NCBI GenBank assembly: GCA_944548615.1
Contig: OX155963.1
Location: 19,028,261 to 19,092,260 of the forward strand
Direction: 5' to 3'
DNA from: Micropterix aruncella
Lineage: Eukaryota > Arthropoda > Insecta > Lepidoptera > Micropterigidae
DNA: 64,000 nucleotides
Position numbers and translations under genes: made by a program. Positions 60,601 through 63,960 of this stretch are shown in pieces. The notes beneath the pieces were generated by a model. That model was not told the origin of the DNA. It ran no database searches and saw only the letters and a list, made by a program, of their open reading frames with translations. Numbering within the stretch: the stretch's first letter is position 1; each line of letters begins with the position of its first letter.

Positions 60601-63508
60601 CTAAAGGCTGACTTGATTATCTACTGTGAACACAGCCTAAGTCCGATATCAAATACGGAATCTGAAGGAGATGAAATCTTCCATTAAAGATGAACATGAA
60701 ACGGTCAATATTTTTAGACAGAGAGAAAAAACTGATTTCAATTGTTTGTTTATTTTTCAGGGCTACGATATGGAGGATGCGATGATTATCAACAAGTCGG
60801 CCTACGAAAGAGGCTTCGCGCACGGCTCTATTTACAAAACTGAATTCATCGAACTGAAAGATCCATTGTCGTATTTCGCTCGAGATCCAAACAAGACAGA
60901 GCTCAGTGAAACCTTAGATGAAGACGGGTTGCCTTATATCGGAACGCCGCTAGAACCTTCAAAACCTTTATATGGGTAAAGCAATATTCTTTGAGTTTTT
61001 TCATAAGAAAGTAATGGTTTTCTGTATTAACCTGAATAGTAACAATGGACATCGAAGGACAAACATTAATGTTACCATTGATACCAACATCATAACACAA
61101 ACATCGATGGTTGAAAAATATTGTTAGCAAATTATTGATATTTAAATAATCTAAACATCGATATTTTCTTTTAAAAAAGTCATTCCTTAGCCTCATTTTG
61201 CTGACCATCCATAGAAGTTTTCTTCTATTAAAATTAATAATAGAGGTTAACACATTATGTTATGTGTGATTCAACATATGTGTTAAAAATAAAACAAAAA
61301 AAGGTACCGTAAAACCATACAACTATGGTCCAGGTTTTCCGTTTTTTTTTATTCGCGAAAAAATATAAGAAAAACTGTTAGAAAAACCCAGTATAGATTA
61401 AAAGTTACGACATCTACTTGTTGTGTTACGTAGTAAAATCCTGGTTGCCAAACAGTAGTATGGCGTTGAGCTCGTACGTCGATTTTTTATCAATGGCGCT
61501 ATGTAGCCCAGGACCAGGCCTGTTCGTGTGCAATTGAACTTGTTCTGTACTTTTACTTTATGAAGTGACTTAATTTATTTGTGCAAACACCTTTTTCAGA
61601 TTCTATGATGCAGAGCATTCCAAGTTCAATGTGGTAAATTATCAAGGAAAAGAATTGGGGTACGTTGATAACGTGAGATTGTGTGGAAGCTTCAATCTGC
61701 AACAGCCAAAGAAAATAGCTATTTCTATTAGGATAACGGTAATTGAAATATGTAATATGGTTTTTTTATTGTTTTGTGGTATTTATTGTAACACAGGTGT
61801 TACAGAGGAATCTTTTTCTTCGTAGACTTATTTACTCCCACTGCCGGGTGAAAATCCTACACAATTGACATTACTTTGTCAGCAGCTTTCCTTCACTGAG
61901 AATCAATGACTTTCGGCTTTACTTATTACATCCTGACGTTCCGTCTTTCTGTTCTCAGTCAACATTCCAGCTGCTTTTTTATGTATATCCTCACTACCTT
62001 TCTTACCTGACTGTACCTATCGCCCCTGCCTCCCCTGTACCTATATACTTTCTTGCTTATCGTACCTAACCGACACAGTTATTTTGTGATAACGAGGATT
62101 TTGGATTTTATGTTTTCATACAAATAAAGCGTTACCAAGAAGAGGCAAACTGAGATAAACTGAGATTAATTGTGTTTGTGTTATTGAATACAGGTTAGCT
62201 TTTAATTAATGACATCCTTGAACCCTTTATTATACTTTTAATATACTTTTTTTCAAGATATAGTTTTTCAAATTTAAATTTTTTGGTTTTTCGTATTTTC
62301 TTAATCAAAAGTTGCTTATTTGCTCGTATTGATTCACCCACTTTAAGGATGCCGGATATTTAAAACTAATCCTGTATACCAGATAGTAGCTTTTCTTAGA
62401 ACAAAATGATATCAAGGCGAGCTGTCGCGAGTCGTAAGGGCTCGCATATGGCTGCCAGATGTCGCCAACTCGTCGACGCAGATATCCAACAAATGTTCGA
62501 AAAAGTTGCAAACCTTACCCGTGTGTAACGCTAGCCAAAGGCGTTAGTCGAGATGTACCCCTCTACCCGTTTCCCTCGCACCCTACGCAATGCTCTGTCG
62601 CTCGAGAGTGGGTCCACTGTTGTGTCTGTATACTGTGCCCTGTATATATTAGCTATGAGGGGTCCAAACTCTAGATCCACACGCCATAACAAGGATGCAC
62701 TGCACTGCACTATTTTGTTTTATTACCCTGCGTTTGGTTAAAGTAGATATCCATTAGGTTCGCGCATCAACTGCTCCGCGCATCTGCAACTGCTCAAATG
62801 GAGACGGTGCGCTCATCAACTCAAGAACAACGAGTGCTCCGCAGTTTTCATTCGAACGTTGAGCGAACATGTCGTCTCCAGAATTTATTTTTAATTTCTT
62901 ATCTCTCGGATCACACAGCACTGTGTAATTTCAGTACTCCTCGATTAGAGTTAGACATTTCTCTTCCGCCCACTTCATAGCGATGGATTCGCGGTTGCTG
63001 AACGCCAAACGTGATGCGAGAGACGTACGCACCAACATCTCGCGTCCATGAACACACTGCGCTCCACTTTGTGTACACAGCATTTACCGCCACCGCGTGG
63101 AGCGCTCGCCGCGGGGCGTGCAACGTTGCACGCTCCAGGAGCGCAAACGTATCCACTACTGGAGCAGTTGCAGATGCGCGGAACAGAGTTGATATGCGAA
63201 CCTAATGGATACCCACCTTTACACTTTCTTAATACTTTTAGCTAAATTTTAAGATAAGCATACATCATGTTCTTATGCAACTGACATTAATTATTTTACA
63301 GAGAAATCCGGATGTCGGTGACAAATTCGCCTCGAGAGCTGGACAAAAAGGAATTTGCTCCCAAAAATGGCCAGCGGAAGATCTGCCCTTCACGGAGTCC
63401 GGTTTGATCCCCGATATTGTCTTCAATCCGCACGGTTTCCCCTCCCGGATGACAATTGCCATGATGATAGAGACGATGGCGGGAAAATCGGGAACAGTCC
63501 ACGGATTG
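21548..63508 (+). CDS. POLR1B: RNA polymerase I subunit RPA2 (whole visible gene, 15 exons, 3' end outside window)
   Basis: Fifteen exons total 2814 nt = 938 codons with compatible phases and no stop. RPA2 is the second-largest subunit of nuclear RNA polymerase I and forms half of the active-site cleft used for rRNA transcription in the nucleolus. Family landmarks occur in order: [10 protein letters not shown] (about 42), [15 protein letters not shown] (about 160), [13 protein letters not shown] (498-510), [17 protein letters not shown] (683-699), GYDMEDAMI (752-760), [12 protein letters not shown] (875-886) and [10 protein letters not shown] (910-919). Human POLR1B is 1135 residues, so about 200 residues, including the C-terminal clamp and zinc-binding region, should lie to the right. 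Introns range from about 0.6 to 8.1 kb and are made mostly of transposons. Spacing relative to RFXANK suggests divergent promoters. Confidence 0.96.
21803..22072 (-). mobile_element. tRNA-derived SINE, copy 1
   Basis: On the minus strand, the tRNA-like head GGTGGCAAAGTGGTTAGG (box A) and GGATTCGATATCC (box B) is followed by a body that ends in CACAATAAAGAGTAGAAAC. A better-preserved copy is at 39397-39683. Pol III box A and B are readable but the rest of a tRNA fold is not. It lies in POLR1B intron 1. Confidence 0.85.
22328..22660 (+). CDS. POLR1B: POLR1B exon 2 (residues 30-140)
   Basis: Acceptor TTAATAG, donor GTGAGT, phase 0 at both ends. It encodes [37 protein letters not shown] and MGEIPVMIM, which match the RPA2 N-terminal lobe (human HVESFNY, VYPAECRGRRSTYRG, GYVPIMV). 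Confidence 0.95.
22855..23163 (+). mobile_element. TTAA MITE, CCCGTTGAGTATGA family, short copy 1
   Basis: TTAA at 22855-22858 and 23160-23163. The left end has a doubled unit CCGTTGAGTA(T/C)GAGTC..CCAAATCTGGT and the right end is ATTTACTCCAAGGG. Related copies are 30487-30800 (short) and 37771-38470 (long). Non-coding. Confidence 0.88.
23218..23891 (-). mobile_element. TcMar-Tigger element remnant
   Basis: Inverted ends AGTAGAGAGTCGATTATCCG (left) and CAGTAGAGCGTCGATTATCC (right, read inward). TA follows the right end (23892-23893). It holds only the C-terminal piece of a Tigger transposase, so it is an internally deleted copy. Confidence 0.85.
23456..23761 (-). pseudogene. Tigger transposase, C-terminal remnant
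   Basis: 101 residues ending [11 protein letters not shown], preceded by an acidic Ser/Glu/Asp stretch and [20 protein letters not shown]. This is the usual C-terminal tail of Tigger/Jerky-type DDE transposases (S-E-A-F..L...L.W.E). The DNA-binding and catalytic domains are absent, so it cannot act as a transposase. The Met at the start is incidental. Confidence 0.75.
24110..24960 (+). pseudogene. Decayed LINE ORF C-terminal relic
   Basis: Two overlapping frames (24089-24403 and 24376-24957) contain text of a LINE polyprotein tail: [19 protein letters not shown], then [20 protein letters not shown] (the tWk-LNRLRtG region that usually precedes a C-x-C-G zinc motif). The cysteines of the following zinc motif are gone. 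No RT domain remains. The clade cannot be named. Confidence 0.5.
25358..26030. repeat. Possible TTAA-type MITE
   Basis: Left CTAACCCCTTGAGCGGC with a repeated GAGCGGCAAA(C/G)GGGACA unit (25371-25440), and right CATCGAGGGGTTAACC at 26018. The ends are weakly inverted (AACCCCTYGA), and TTAA is intact only on the right. Tentative. Confidence 0.35.
26466..26705 (+). CDS. POLR1B: POLR1B exon 3 (residues 141-220)
   Basis: Acceptor TTTCAG, donor GTATGT, phase 0. It begins [20 protein letters not shown] and includes [20 protein letters not shown], the RPA2 equivalent of the Rpb2 GGYFIINGxEK motif, then [17 protein letters not shown]. Confidence 0.96.
26900..27152. repeat. TATG/GTAT microsatellite and short tandem repeat
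   Basis: Runs of GTATGTATGTAT with interruptions (26930-27090), then two copies of a roughly 21-base unit ATATTATTATTTTATACCG (27105-27152). Confidence 0.7.
27275..28094. mobile_element. Non-autonomous hAT element with 8-bp target duplication
   Basis: Ends TAGTGATGGGTGTGATCAC at 27275 and, inverted, CACGCCCATCACTA ending at 28094. The 8-bp TTTTGTAG lies directly outside each end (27267-27274, 28095-28102). The interior has many GATCAGTGATC words in both directions (27420-27620) and a roughly 90-base block shared with the hAT element at 6812-8908. No transposase. Confidence 0.9.
28198..28826. mobile_element. TTAA-flanked MITE with long inverted ends
   Basis: TTAA at 28194-28197 and 28827-28830 borders inverted ends: GGAAGGAGTCTGGTTTAGA and GCAAAAAAACCATGTTTTT on the left, matched by CATGTTTTTTTTTGGC and TCTAAACCAGACTCCCCCC on the right. 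No ORF of note. It ends 97 bases before POLR1B exon 4. Confidence 0.85.
28924..29096 (+). CDS. POLR1B: POLR1B exon 4 (residues 221-277 and part of 278)
   Basis: Acceptor TTCCAG, donor GTATGT. It encodes [20 protein letters not shown] and [20 protein letters not shown], matching human NLHYLENGTVMLNF and FSDYQIFQELIKGKEDDS. It ends in phase 2. Confidence 0.95.
29161..30385 (-). mobile_element. Mariner-family transposon, complete ends, dead transposase
   Basis: Inverted ends TTAGGTGTATAAACAAGTT on the left and TTAGGAGTATTTATAAGTT on the right (read inward), with TA on both sides (29159-29160, 30386-30387). The 1225-bp length fits mariner. It lies in POLR1B intron 4 in the opposite direction. 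Confidence 0.9.
29292..30130 (-). pseudogene. Mariner transposase pseudogene
   Basis: The longest clean part (29532-29945) contains [12 protein letters not shown], holding the first catalytic Asp. An in-frame TAG interrupts just before [11 protein letters not shown] (second Asp). The frame then continues through [13 protein letters not shown] (third Asp, D,D34D-type) to about 29300. The N-terminal DNA-binding third (above 29950) is broken by further stops and frame changes. Inactive. Confidence 0.88.
30487..30800 (+). mobile_element. TTAA MITE, CCCGTTGAGTATGA family, short copy 2
   Basis: TTAA at 30487-30490 and 30797-30800. The left end has the doubled CCGTTGAGTATGATACGACC unit. The body is almost identical to 22855-23163 and to the two ends of 37771-38470. 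Confidence 0.9.
30830..31755 (-). mobile_element. Jockey-like LINE, 3' part of RT
   Basis: The minus-strand frame from 31755 to 30997 encodes the C-terminal half of a reverse transcriptase: [11 protein letters not shown] (catalytic YADD), [32 protein letters not shown], and [16 protein letters not shown]. The style is that of Jockey/BS elements. It starts inside the RT palm, so it is 5' truncated. A 3' UTR follows to about 30830. Confidence 0.85.
32122..32305 (-). repeat. LINE-like 3' end, copy 2 of 3
   Basis: Same unit as 5040-5225 (CACCCAACTGGGACTAG, GTTCTAGGGTGGACAGGA) with an ATTTATTTATTT edge. Confidence 0.75.
32372..32869 (+). mobile_element. RLE-type LINE 3' end, copy 2 of 4 (left part; right part 34835-34882)
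   Basis: Carries [22 protein letters not shown] (the acidic/PD-ExK-like endonuclease region), [20 protein letters not shown] and AVEV blocks with small frameshifts, then the 3' UTR. It is cut at GATGGGCCCA (32860-32869) by another LINE. Its last 48 bases, GTGAATTCCATGGCAGCTC and TTTGTATTTT, resume after that insertion. Confidence 0.85.
32870..34824 (+). mobile_element. LINE (endonuclease-RT type) inserted into the RLE LINE
   Basis: Flanked by GATGGGCCCA (32860-32869) and GATGGGTCCA (34825-34834), an imperfect 10-bp duplication. Truncated at the 5' end just before the RT domain; ends with GAGGAGGACATCATCA. It contains the reverse transcriptase frame and a zinc-finger tail. Confidence 0.88.
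32883..34679 (+). CDS. Reverse transcriptase of the nested LINE
   Basis: 598 codons carry a whole RT domain: [80 protein letters not shown], the catalytic YSDDACFM, and HFRYLGSEI. The thumb-like region ends near LYASETWCL and [17 protein letters not shown]. The frame is open upstream of the Met (KVVL), so the Met is internal and the endonuclease domain is lost. A C2H2-like finger, [20 protein letters not shown], follows in another frame (34627-34809) after a frameshift near 34660. Confidence 0.9.
   Translation: MRSQNGSKRLTDKRDILSRWKEHFQSIVNPPSSTYDPTCLNSFPCRPVIHDLDEPPSLFEMQKSIQRLQNGKAPGSDGLPPEVFKYGGPAIHSSLYHLILTIWAQETIPQAWKDASICTLYKGKGDASECGSYRGISLLAVAGKILAHIINSRLSALAEEILPESQCGFRPSRGTIDAIFVLKQMQEKSLEQHRPLYLCFIDLEKAFDRVPQEALWEVLKRSGCPAKFVNIIRNFHDSMLARVQFDDSLSEGFPVTCGVKQGCVMAPTLFGTLFGAVISHAAQNCFDPISVTVCSDKGVFDLSRFRAKTKSRQLRILDALYSDDACFMADSSSALQSYLNHLYESCNKFGLAISTSKTQLMAQPPRGSPPEEPNIFLGNGVLEVVSHFRYLGSEIRNDNRLDTEIPVRIARAASAFGKLNQRVWKSHDLKLKTKLAIYKAIVLPILLYASETWCLCRKEIKKLDVFHMRCLRNILRITWEDRVSNTEVLRRTKMQGMEAMLMNAQLRWCGHVVRMKDDRLPIAVFYAQLSKGARKVGGQHLRYKDVLKRHLTASGIPPGSWERAAHKRSEWRSTVTTKIKEFEETRNSSEAQLHLYLQ
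35153..35402 (+). CDS. POLR1B: POLR1B exon 5 (part of residue 278 to 361)
   Basis: Acceptor TTTGCAG, donor GTAAGT. It encodes [16 protein letters not shown], then [20 protein letters not shown] and [10 protein letters not shown], matching human QKQVLNYLGECFRVKL, CICIHLKSNTEKF and MTRKLFALA. The last codon is complete (phase 0). Confidence 0.96.
35583..35800 (+). repeat. Dispersed repeat family R, copy 2
   Basis: GGGCTTGCATACGGCCGCCA, GACGCAGATG, TAACGCTAACCAAAGGC and GTATACTGTGCC occur in the same order as in copies at 62437-62660 and, inverted, 16925-17160. Confidence 0.65.
35810..36770 (-). mobile_element. R1-clade LINE, 3' end
   Basis: On the minus strand a frame around 36660-36290 reads [37 protein letters not shown] and [16 protein letters not shown]: the C-x2-C-x-H-x4-C zinc motif and C-terminal tail of R1-like LINE ORF2. 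A GC-rich 3' UTR follows to about 35810. Upstream of about 36670 the frame is broken. The rest of the LINE is missing. Confidence 0.8.
36862..37017 (+). CDS. POLR1B: POLR1B exon 6 (residues 362-413)
   Basis: Acceptor TTCCAG, donor GTAAAT, phase 0. It encodes [20 protein letters not shown], aligning with human VNQEVLTPGQLFLMFLKEKL. Confidence 0.95.
37125..38900. mobile_element. Tigger-type element carrying a piggyBac MITE inside
   Basis: Inverted ends CAGTAGAACTCCAATTATCC (37125) and GGATAATTGGAGTTCTACTG (ending 38900), with TA outside both (37123-37124, 38901-38902). No recognisable transposase frame remains. Positions 37771-38470 belong to a TTAA MITE inserted later. An (AT)n run lies at 38660-38682. 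Confidence 0.85.
37771..38470 (+). mobile_element. TTAA MITE, CCCGTTGAGTATGA family, long copy
   Basis: TTAA at 37771-37774 and 38467-38470. Shares both ends with the short copies at 22855 and 30487 and holds about 390 extra bases in the middle (about 37850-38240). The short copies look like internal deletions of this form. Non-coding. Confidence 0.88.
38930..39395. repeat. G-rich degenerate minisatellite
   Basis: Many variants of CCAGAGGCTCTGGGG and TCCAGAAGCTTGGGGG over about 450 bases. It continues after the SINE at 39684 (TTCTGGGGAGGGGGAGG), so the SINE landed within it. POLR1B intron 6. Confidence 0.55.
39397..39683 (-). mobile_element. tRNA-derived SINE, copy 2, with CAGATGTT duplication
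   Basis: Read on the minus strand: head GGCTCGGTGGCATAGTGG, TTAGG (box A), GGGTTCGATTTCC (box B), then the same body as 21803-22072, ending CACAATAAAGAGTATAAAC. CAGATGTT flanks it at 39389-39396 and 39684-39691. The 287-bp length is typical of SINEs. Confidence 0.9.
39776..39945 (+). CDS. POLR1B: POLR1B exon 7 (residues 414-469 and part of 470)
   Basis: Acceptor TTCACAG, donor GTAAGT. It encodes [40 protein letters not shown] and SHFR, matching human [40 protein letters not shown]. It ends in phase 2. Confidence 0.96.
40125..40830 (+). mobile_element. RLE-type LINE 3' end, copy 3 of 4
   Basis: Carries the [12 protein letters not shown] start, [50 protein letters not shown] blocks with frame breaks, then GTGAATTCCATGGCAGCTCC and TTTGTATTTTATT. 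Same family as 9955, 32372 and 55195. Confidence 0.85.
41834..42214 (-). pseudogene. piggyBac transposase, C-terminal part after a frameshift
   Basis: This frame continues the transposase after the stop at 42186, overlapping it in another frame. From [13 protein letters not shown] it runs to a Cys-rich tail ([24 protein letters not shown]), the C-terminal zinc-binding domain of piggyBac transposases that recognises the ends. A one-base indel near 42205, just after NAWRAYK, separates it from the catalytic part, so this copy does not make a whole transposase. A run of ten A/T lies nearby (42160). Confidence 0.85.
42186..43825 (-). CDS. piggyBac transposase, catalytic part (exon 2)
   Basis: Acidic and Ser/Thr-rich N-terminal region, then the DDE/D-like core. 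The three expected Asp residues are seen in [13 protein letters not shown] (about 318 counted from the ATG at 43835), [15 protein letters not shown] (about 396) and [15 protein letters not shown] (about 511). The ATG at 43835 lies inside a good splice acceptor (TTATGTTTTTAG, exon starting 43825), so it is probably not the start. A better start is in a short exon at 44122-44089. It would cut and paste the element at TTAA sites; the C-terminal domain is lost to a frameshift. Confidence 0.9.
44089..44122 (-). CDS. piggyBac transposase exon 1 (proposed start)
   Basis: ATG at 44122-44120 opens 11 codons ([11 protein letters not shown]) plus one base, then donor GTAAGT (44088 downward). Joined to the acceptor before 43825 it stays in frame, giving S-R-R-P-L-N-D. 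The 263-base intron has consensus ends. Inferred from splice signals only. Confidence 0.6.
44890..45125 (+). repeat. Dispersed repeat family S (GTGAATCAGTACGAGCAAAT), copy 1
   Basis: Contains CATCCTTAAAGTGGGTAAAT, ATCAAATAAGCAACTTTTGA and TAAAATATTGC. Related copies: 59985-60440, 62191-62374 and 63793-63960. The fold-back element at 18.2 kb carries a related ATCCTTGTAGTGGATGA block. Confidence 0.6.
45300..45770 (+). mobile_element. RTE-like LINE 3' end preceded by a 120-base tandem duplication
   Basis: Two adjacent copies of a 120-base unit begin CTTGAAACTTAATCGTGG (about 45358) and CTTGAAACCTAATCGTGG (about 45478). Then come CATCAGAACTACATACAGC, CTACGATCCTTGG and GGTCGACCTAATAAAAGC, an ending I recognise from lepidopteran RTE-type repeats. 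An ORF through the duplication (45337-45663) is a by-product of the 120-base (40-codon) period. Confidence 0.65.
45784..45992 (+). CDS. POLR1B: POLR1B exon 8 (part of residue 470 to part of 540)
   Basis: Acceptor CCCATAG, donor GTAAGA. It encodes [20 protein letters not shown], then [20 protein letters not shown] and [23 protein letters not shown] is the strongest signature in the N-terminal half of second-largest polymerase subunits. It ends in phase 1. Confidence 0.97.
46590..46970. repeat. Two local tandem repeats, the second very G-rich
   Basis: First, ATTCTTCTTC..GATATTCTTCTTC(C/T)GTG.(G/A)TTCCTAT(C/T)(A/G)CGCCTTA occurs twice (46617, 46728). Then 46810-46970 has two copies of a roughly 45-base unit TTAGGTTTAGCGGGGAAAGG with GGGTTTGTTTGGTGGTGGGG. 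Many G runs on the plus (coding) strand. About 100 bases before POLR1B exon 9. Confidence 0.75.
47073..47266 (+). CDS. POLR1B: POLR1B exon 9 (part of residue 540 to 604)
   Basis: Acceptor ATTTCAG, donor GTAGGA. It encodes [20 protein letters not shown] and [20 protein letters not shown], matching human YPVLLDGVMVGWV and LRHFKVLREKRIPPWMEVVL. Ends in phase 0. Confidence 0.95.
47289..47465. mobile_element. Small MITE with TTA duplication (PIF/Harbinger-like)
   Basis: Inverted ends GGCTCATTACGCACTGTC on both sides, extended by TACTGAGTCGCGG / GACTGAGTCGCGG. TTA flanks it at 47286-47288 and 47466-47468. The 177-base element begins 23 bases after the exon 9 donor. Confidence 0.82.
48518..48671 (+). 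CDS. POLR1B: POLR1B exon 10 (residues 605-655 and part of 656)
   Basis: Acceptor TACGCAG, donor GTATGG. It encodes [20 protein letters not shown] and [16 protein letters not shown], matching human [20 protein letters not shown] and ELIGTMEQIFMNVAI. Ends in phase 1. Confidence 0.96.
49119..49806 (+). pseudogene. Second, older mariner relic
   Basis: Begins near GGGTAAATTGAAAAGTTTTC. The frame at 49257-49568 encodes an N-terminal mariner domain ([20 protein letters not shown], then [13 protein letters not shown]). Later the catalytic start [13 protein letters not shown] text appears in shifted frames near 49670-49700 and SPGESA..K near 49740. Several frame breaks. The rest of the transposase is missing, with another repeat joined at about 49807. 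Confidence 0.75.
49815..50135. repeat. MITE family T, truncated copy
   Basis: AAGGTGGGTATCGACTACGT, GCATCAATTCTGCTCCGCA and ATGGAGACGGTGCGC match the fuller element at 62740-63219, then it shares TAGCGATG and CTCCACTTTGTGT blocks. The right inverted end is missing. Confidence 0.7.
50444..50534 (+). CDS. POLR1B: POLR1B exon 11 (part of residue 656 to part of 686)
   Basis: Acceptor TATTGCAG, donor GTAACT. Small exon encoding [20 protein letters not shown] and [10 protein letters not shown], matching human THQELFPHSLLSVIANFIPF, SDHNQSPR. Ends in phase 2. Confidence 0.95.
50779..51782 (-). repeat. BEL/Pao 3' LTR
   Basis: 3' LTR with respect to the element's minus-strand direction. It matches 52795-53798 over its full length with scattered substitutions, for example at 51073, 51134, 51421 and 51640-51680. 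The polypurine tract read on the minus strand, ATTGGGGGGAAAA, directly abuts it (51783-51795). Confidence 0.95.
51832..52794 (-). pseudogene. BEL/Pao pol, integrase end
   Basis: The largest clean frame (51972-52742) holds an integrase core: [13 protein letters not shown] with the first catalytic Asp, [10 protein letters not shown] with the second, and [15 protein letters not shown] with the Glu. [15 protein letters not shown] and the DUF5641-like [17 protein letters not shown] follow. Integrase text extends a little upstream of that Met to the LTR edge. The frame is lost at a CTCTCTCGAGAGAG palindrome (about 52000), and the C-terminal piece continues in another frame to a TAA near 51867. Frameshifted and lacking all upstream domains, so not functional. 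Confidence 0.9.
52795..53798 (-). repeat. BEL/Pao 5' LTR
   Basis: 5' LTR with respect to the element. Directly downstream (below 52795) the sequence is already pol, so no primer-binding site remains. That marks one edge of the internal deletion. Confidence 0.95.
53804..54900. other. Intron 11 stretch without a recognised gene
   Basis: The original flank of the BEL insertion followed by AT-rich sequence. I see no conserved ORF. TGGATAACAGTG occurs twice near 54070-54100. Confidence 0.5.
54915..55176 (+). repeat. Diverged right end of the CCCGTTGAGTATGA TTAA MITE
   Basis: ATATTTATTCATTATTATCT, TTTCAATGCGATCATT, GTTTATAAGTTATGATCG and GGGGTTAA follow the order of the right half of 37771-38470, but more diverged. 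TTAA at the end. No left end found. Confidence 0.5.
55195..56055 (+). mobile_element. RLE-type LINE 3' end, copy 4 of 4 (best zinc knuckle)
   Basis: The frame at 55302-55676 and its upstream extension read [20 protein letters not shown], a C-x-H-type knuckle, then [40 protein letters not shown] and R-P-D. After a frame change, [20 protein letters not shown] and [16 protein letters not shown]. This is the C-terminal zinc knuckle plus restriction-like (PD-D/ExK) endonuclease of R2/NeSL/Utopia-type LINEs. It ends in GTGAATTCCATGG and TTTGTATTTTATT. Confidence 0.85.
56080..57640 (-). mobile_element. CR1-like LINE 3' part, interrupted
   Basis: On the minus strand, [19 protein letters not shown] (57630-57550), then an unrelated insert (about 56900-57540), then [53 protein letters not shown] text near 56570 and a tail like [15 protein letters not shown] near 56190. 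Several frame breaks. Same general type as 11990-13560. Confidence 0.75.
56900..57540. repeat. Unidentified insert within the CR1-like LINE
   Basis: Separates two RT pieces that should be adjacent. Contains ACCGGTCCACCTGCCGTGTG, CAGCGGTGAATCAG and GGGTAGCCTTCC twice (57028, 57472). No transposase or terminal repeats that I can recognise. Confidence 0.4.
57700..58170 (+). repeat. AT-rich region ending in a LINE-like 3' tail
   Basis: TGACCTGCCTAGATACAGG, TCCTAGTTAGGTGGGC and an A-rich end with AATAAATA resemble the 3' UTR at 1450-1669 in layout. Confidence 0.45.
58195..58537. repeat. Degenerate Tigger-type MITE
   Basis: Left AGAGCCTCACTTATCCAAGG, right end read inward CAGTAGGGCCACGGTTATC. TA on both sides (58193-58194, 58538-58539). 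Internal TTGGTTAATCGGGAC words are typical of such ends. Confidence 0.6.
58652..58847 (+). CDS. POLR1B: POLR1B exon 12 (part of residue 686 to 751)
   Basis: Acceptor TTCCAG, donor GTAAGA. It encodes [20 protein letters not shown], then [20 protein letters not shown] and [15 protein letters not shown], matching human [51 protein letters not shown]. Phase 0 at its end. Confidence 0.97.
59228..59415 (-). repeat. LINE-like 3' end, copy 3 of 3
   Basis: AATTTATTTATTTAAGAATT edge, CAGGAACCGCAT, CACCCAGCCTCGG and CCGTTCTAGGGTCGACAGGG follow the order of copies at 5040 and 32122. Confidence 0.65.
59985..60440 (+). repeat. Dispersed repeat family S, copy 2
   Basis: ATCAGTACGAGCAAATAAGC, CACTATCTAGAGGTATGTAA and a second ATAAGCAACTTTT (60270), followed by AAAAGTTGCTTACTTCG in inverse (60360). 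Confidence 0.6.
60761..60975 (+). CDS. POLR1B: POLR1B exon 13 (residues 752-822 and part of 823)
   Basis: Acceptor TTTTTCAG, donor GTAAAG. It begins [20 protein letters not shown], the near-invariant active-site motif of second-largest subunits, followed by [12 protein letters not shown] and [13 protein letters not shown]. Ends in phase 2. Confidence 0.97.
61600..61738 (+). CDS. POLR1B: POLR1B exon 14 (part of residue 823 to 869)
   Basis: Acceptor TTTTTCAG, donor GTAATT. It encodes [20 protein letters not shown] then [11 protein letters not shown] and [10 protein letters not shown]. The human counterpart reads VVDNIKVCSND and KFKCVCITMRV. Ends in phase 0. Confidence 0.93.
62191..62374. mobile_element. 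Small inverted-repeat element of family S
   Basis: CAGGTTAGCTTTTAATTAAT at the left and ATTTAAAACTAATCCTG at the right are inverted, with TA outside each. Next to each end are ATCCTTGAACCC (left) and TTTAAGGATGCC (right). The right half contains GCTTATTTGCTCGTATTGAT, the family core in inverse. Confidence 0.65.
62437..62660 (+). repeat. Dispersed repeat family R, copy 3
   Basis: GGGCTCGCATATGGCTGCCA, GACGCAGATA, TAACGCTAGCCAAAGGC, GTATACTGTGCC, as in copies at 16925 (inverted) and 35583. Confidence 0.65.
62740..63219. mobile_element. MITE family T, complete copy
   Basis: Inverted ends of about 50 bases: ATCCATTAGGTTCGCGCATC with GCGCATCTGCAACTGCTC on the left, GAGCAGTTGCAGATGCGC with GCGAACCTAATGGATACC on the right. 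No ORF. Ends 82 bases before POLR1B exon 15. Confidence 0.82.
63302..63508 (+). CDS. POLR1B: POLR1B exon 15 (residues 870-938), last exon in the window
   Basis: Acceptor TTTTACAG, donor GTAATA, phase 0. It encodes [20 protein letters not shown], then [20 protein letters not shown] and [29 protein letters not shown] and NPH..PSRMT are core catalytic motifs. In human POLR1B the next residues are about 200 more; they are not in this window. Confidence 0.97.
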
Positions 63509-63792
63509 GTAATAAAATAAAGGCTATTATTTTCTAAACTTGCATACTCCAGTACTGGTAGTACATAGGCCTTGTAGGCCTTATAGGCTTACAAAAAGCT
63601 CAGGCGTTAGTACCTGGAAGGCCTTTTGAATGAGATACAACTTGGCAATGGCTCTTTTCACAATAGCAGTTGTGTGCTCATTTCACTTGTGGTCACTGGT
63701 GGCTGTGACTCCTAGGTTATTTTGAGACAGCACAATGTTTAGTTCTGCACTATATAATTTATATCCAATGAGAGGGTTGTTTCACCTATACA

Positions 63793-63960
63793 GGGTGAGT
63801 TTTTAATTAGTGACATCCTTGCAGTGGGTGAATCAGTACGAGCAAGTAAGTGACTTTTGATATTAAATTATTACAACGAATTATTTTTTTTCTTTTATTA
63901 TAAAAGCGACAGTTTGAGAAGAAAACGATCAGCTGTTTATGTTGACCTACTTACGCGTTA
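63793..63960 (+). repeat. Dispersed repeat family S, copy at right edge
   Basis: ACAGGGTGAGTTTTTAATTA, GACATCCTTGCAGTGGGTGA, ATCAGTACGAGCAAGTAAG. The flank to 64000 holds no recognisable exon. Confidence 0.6.
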
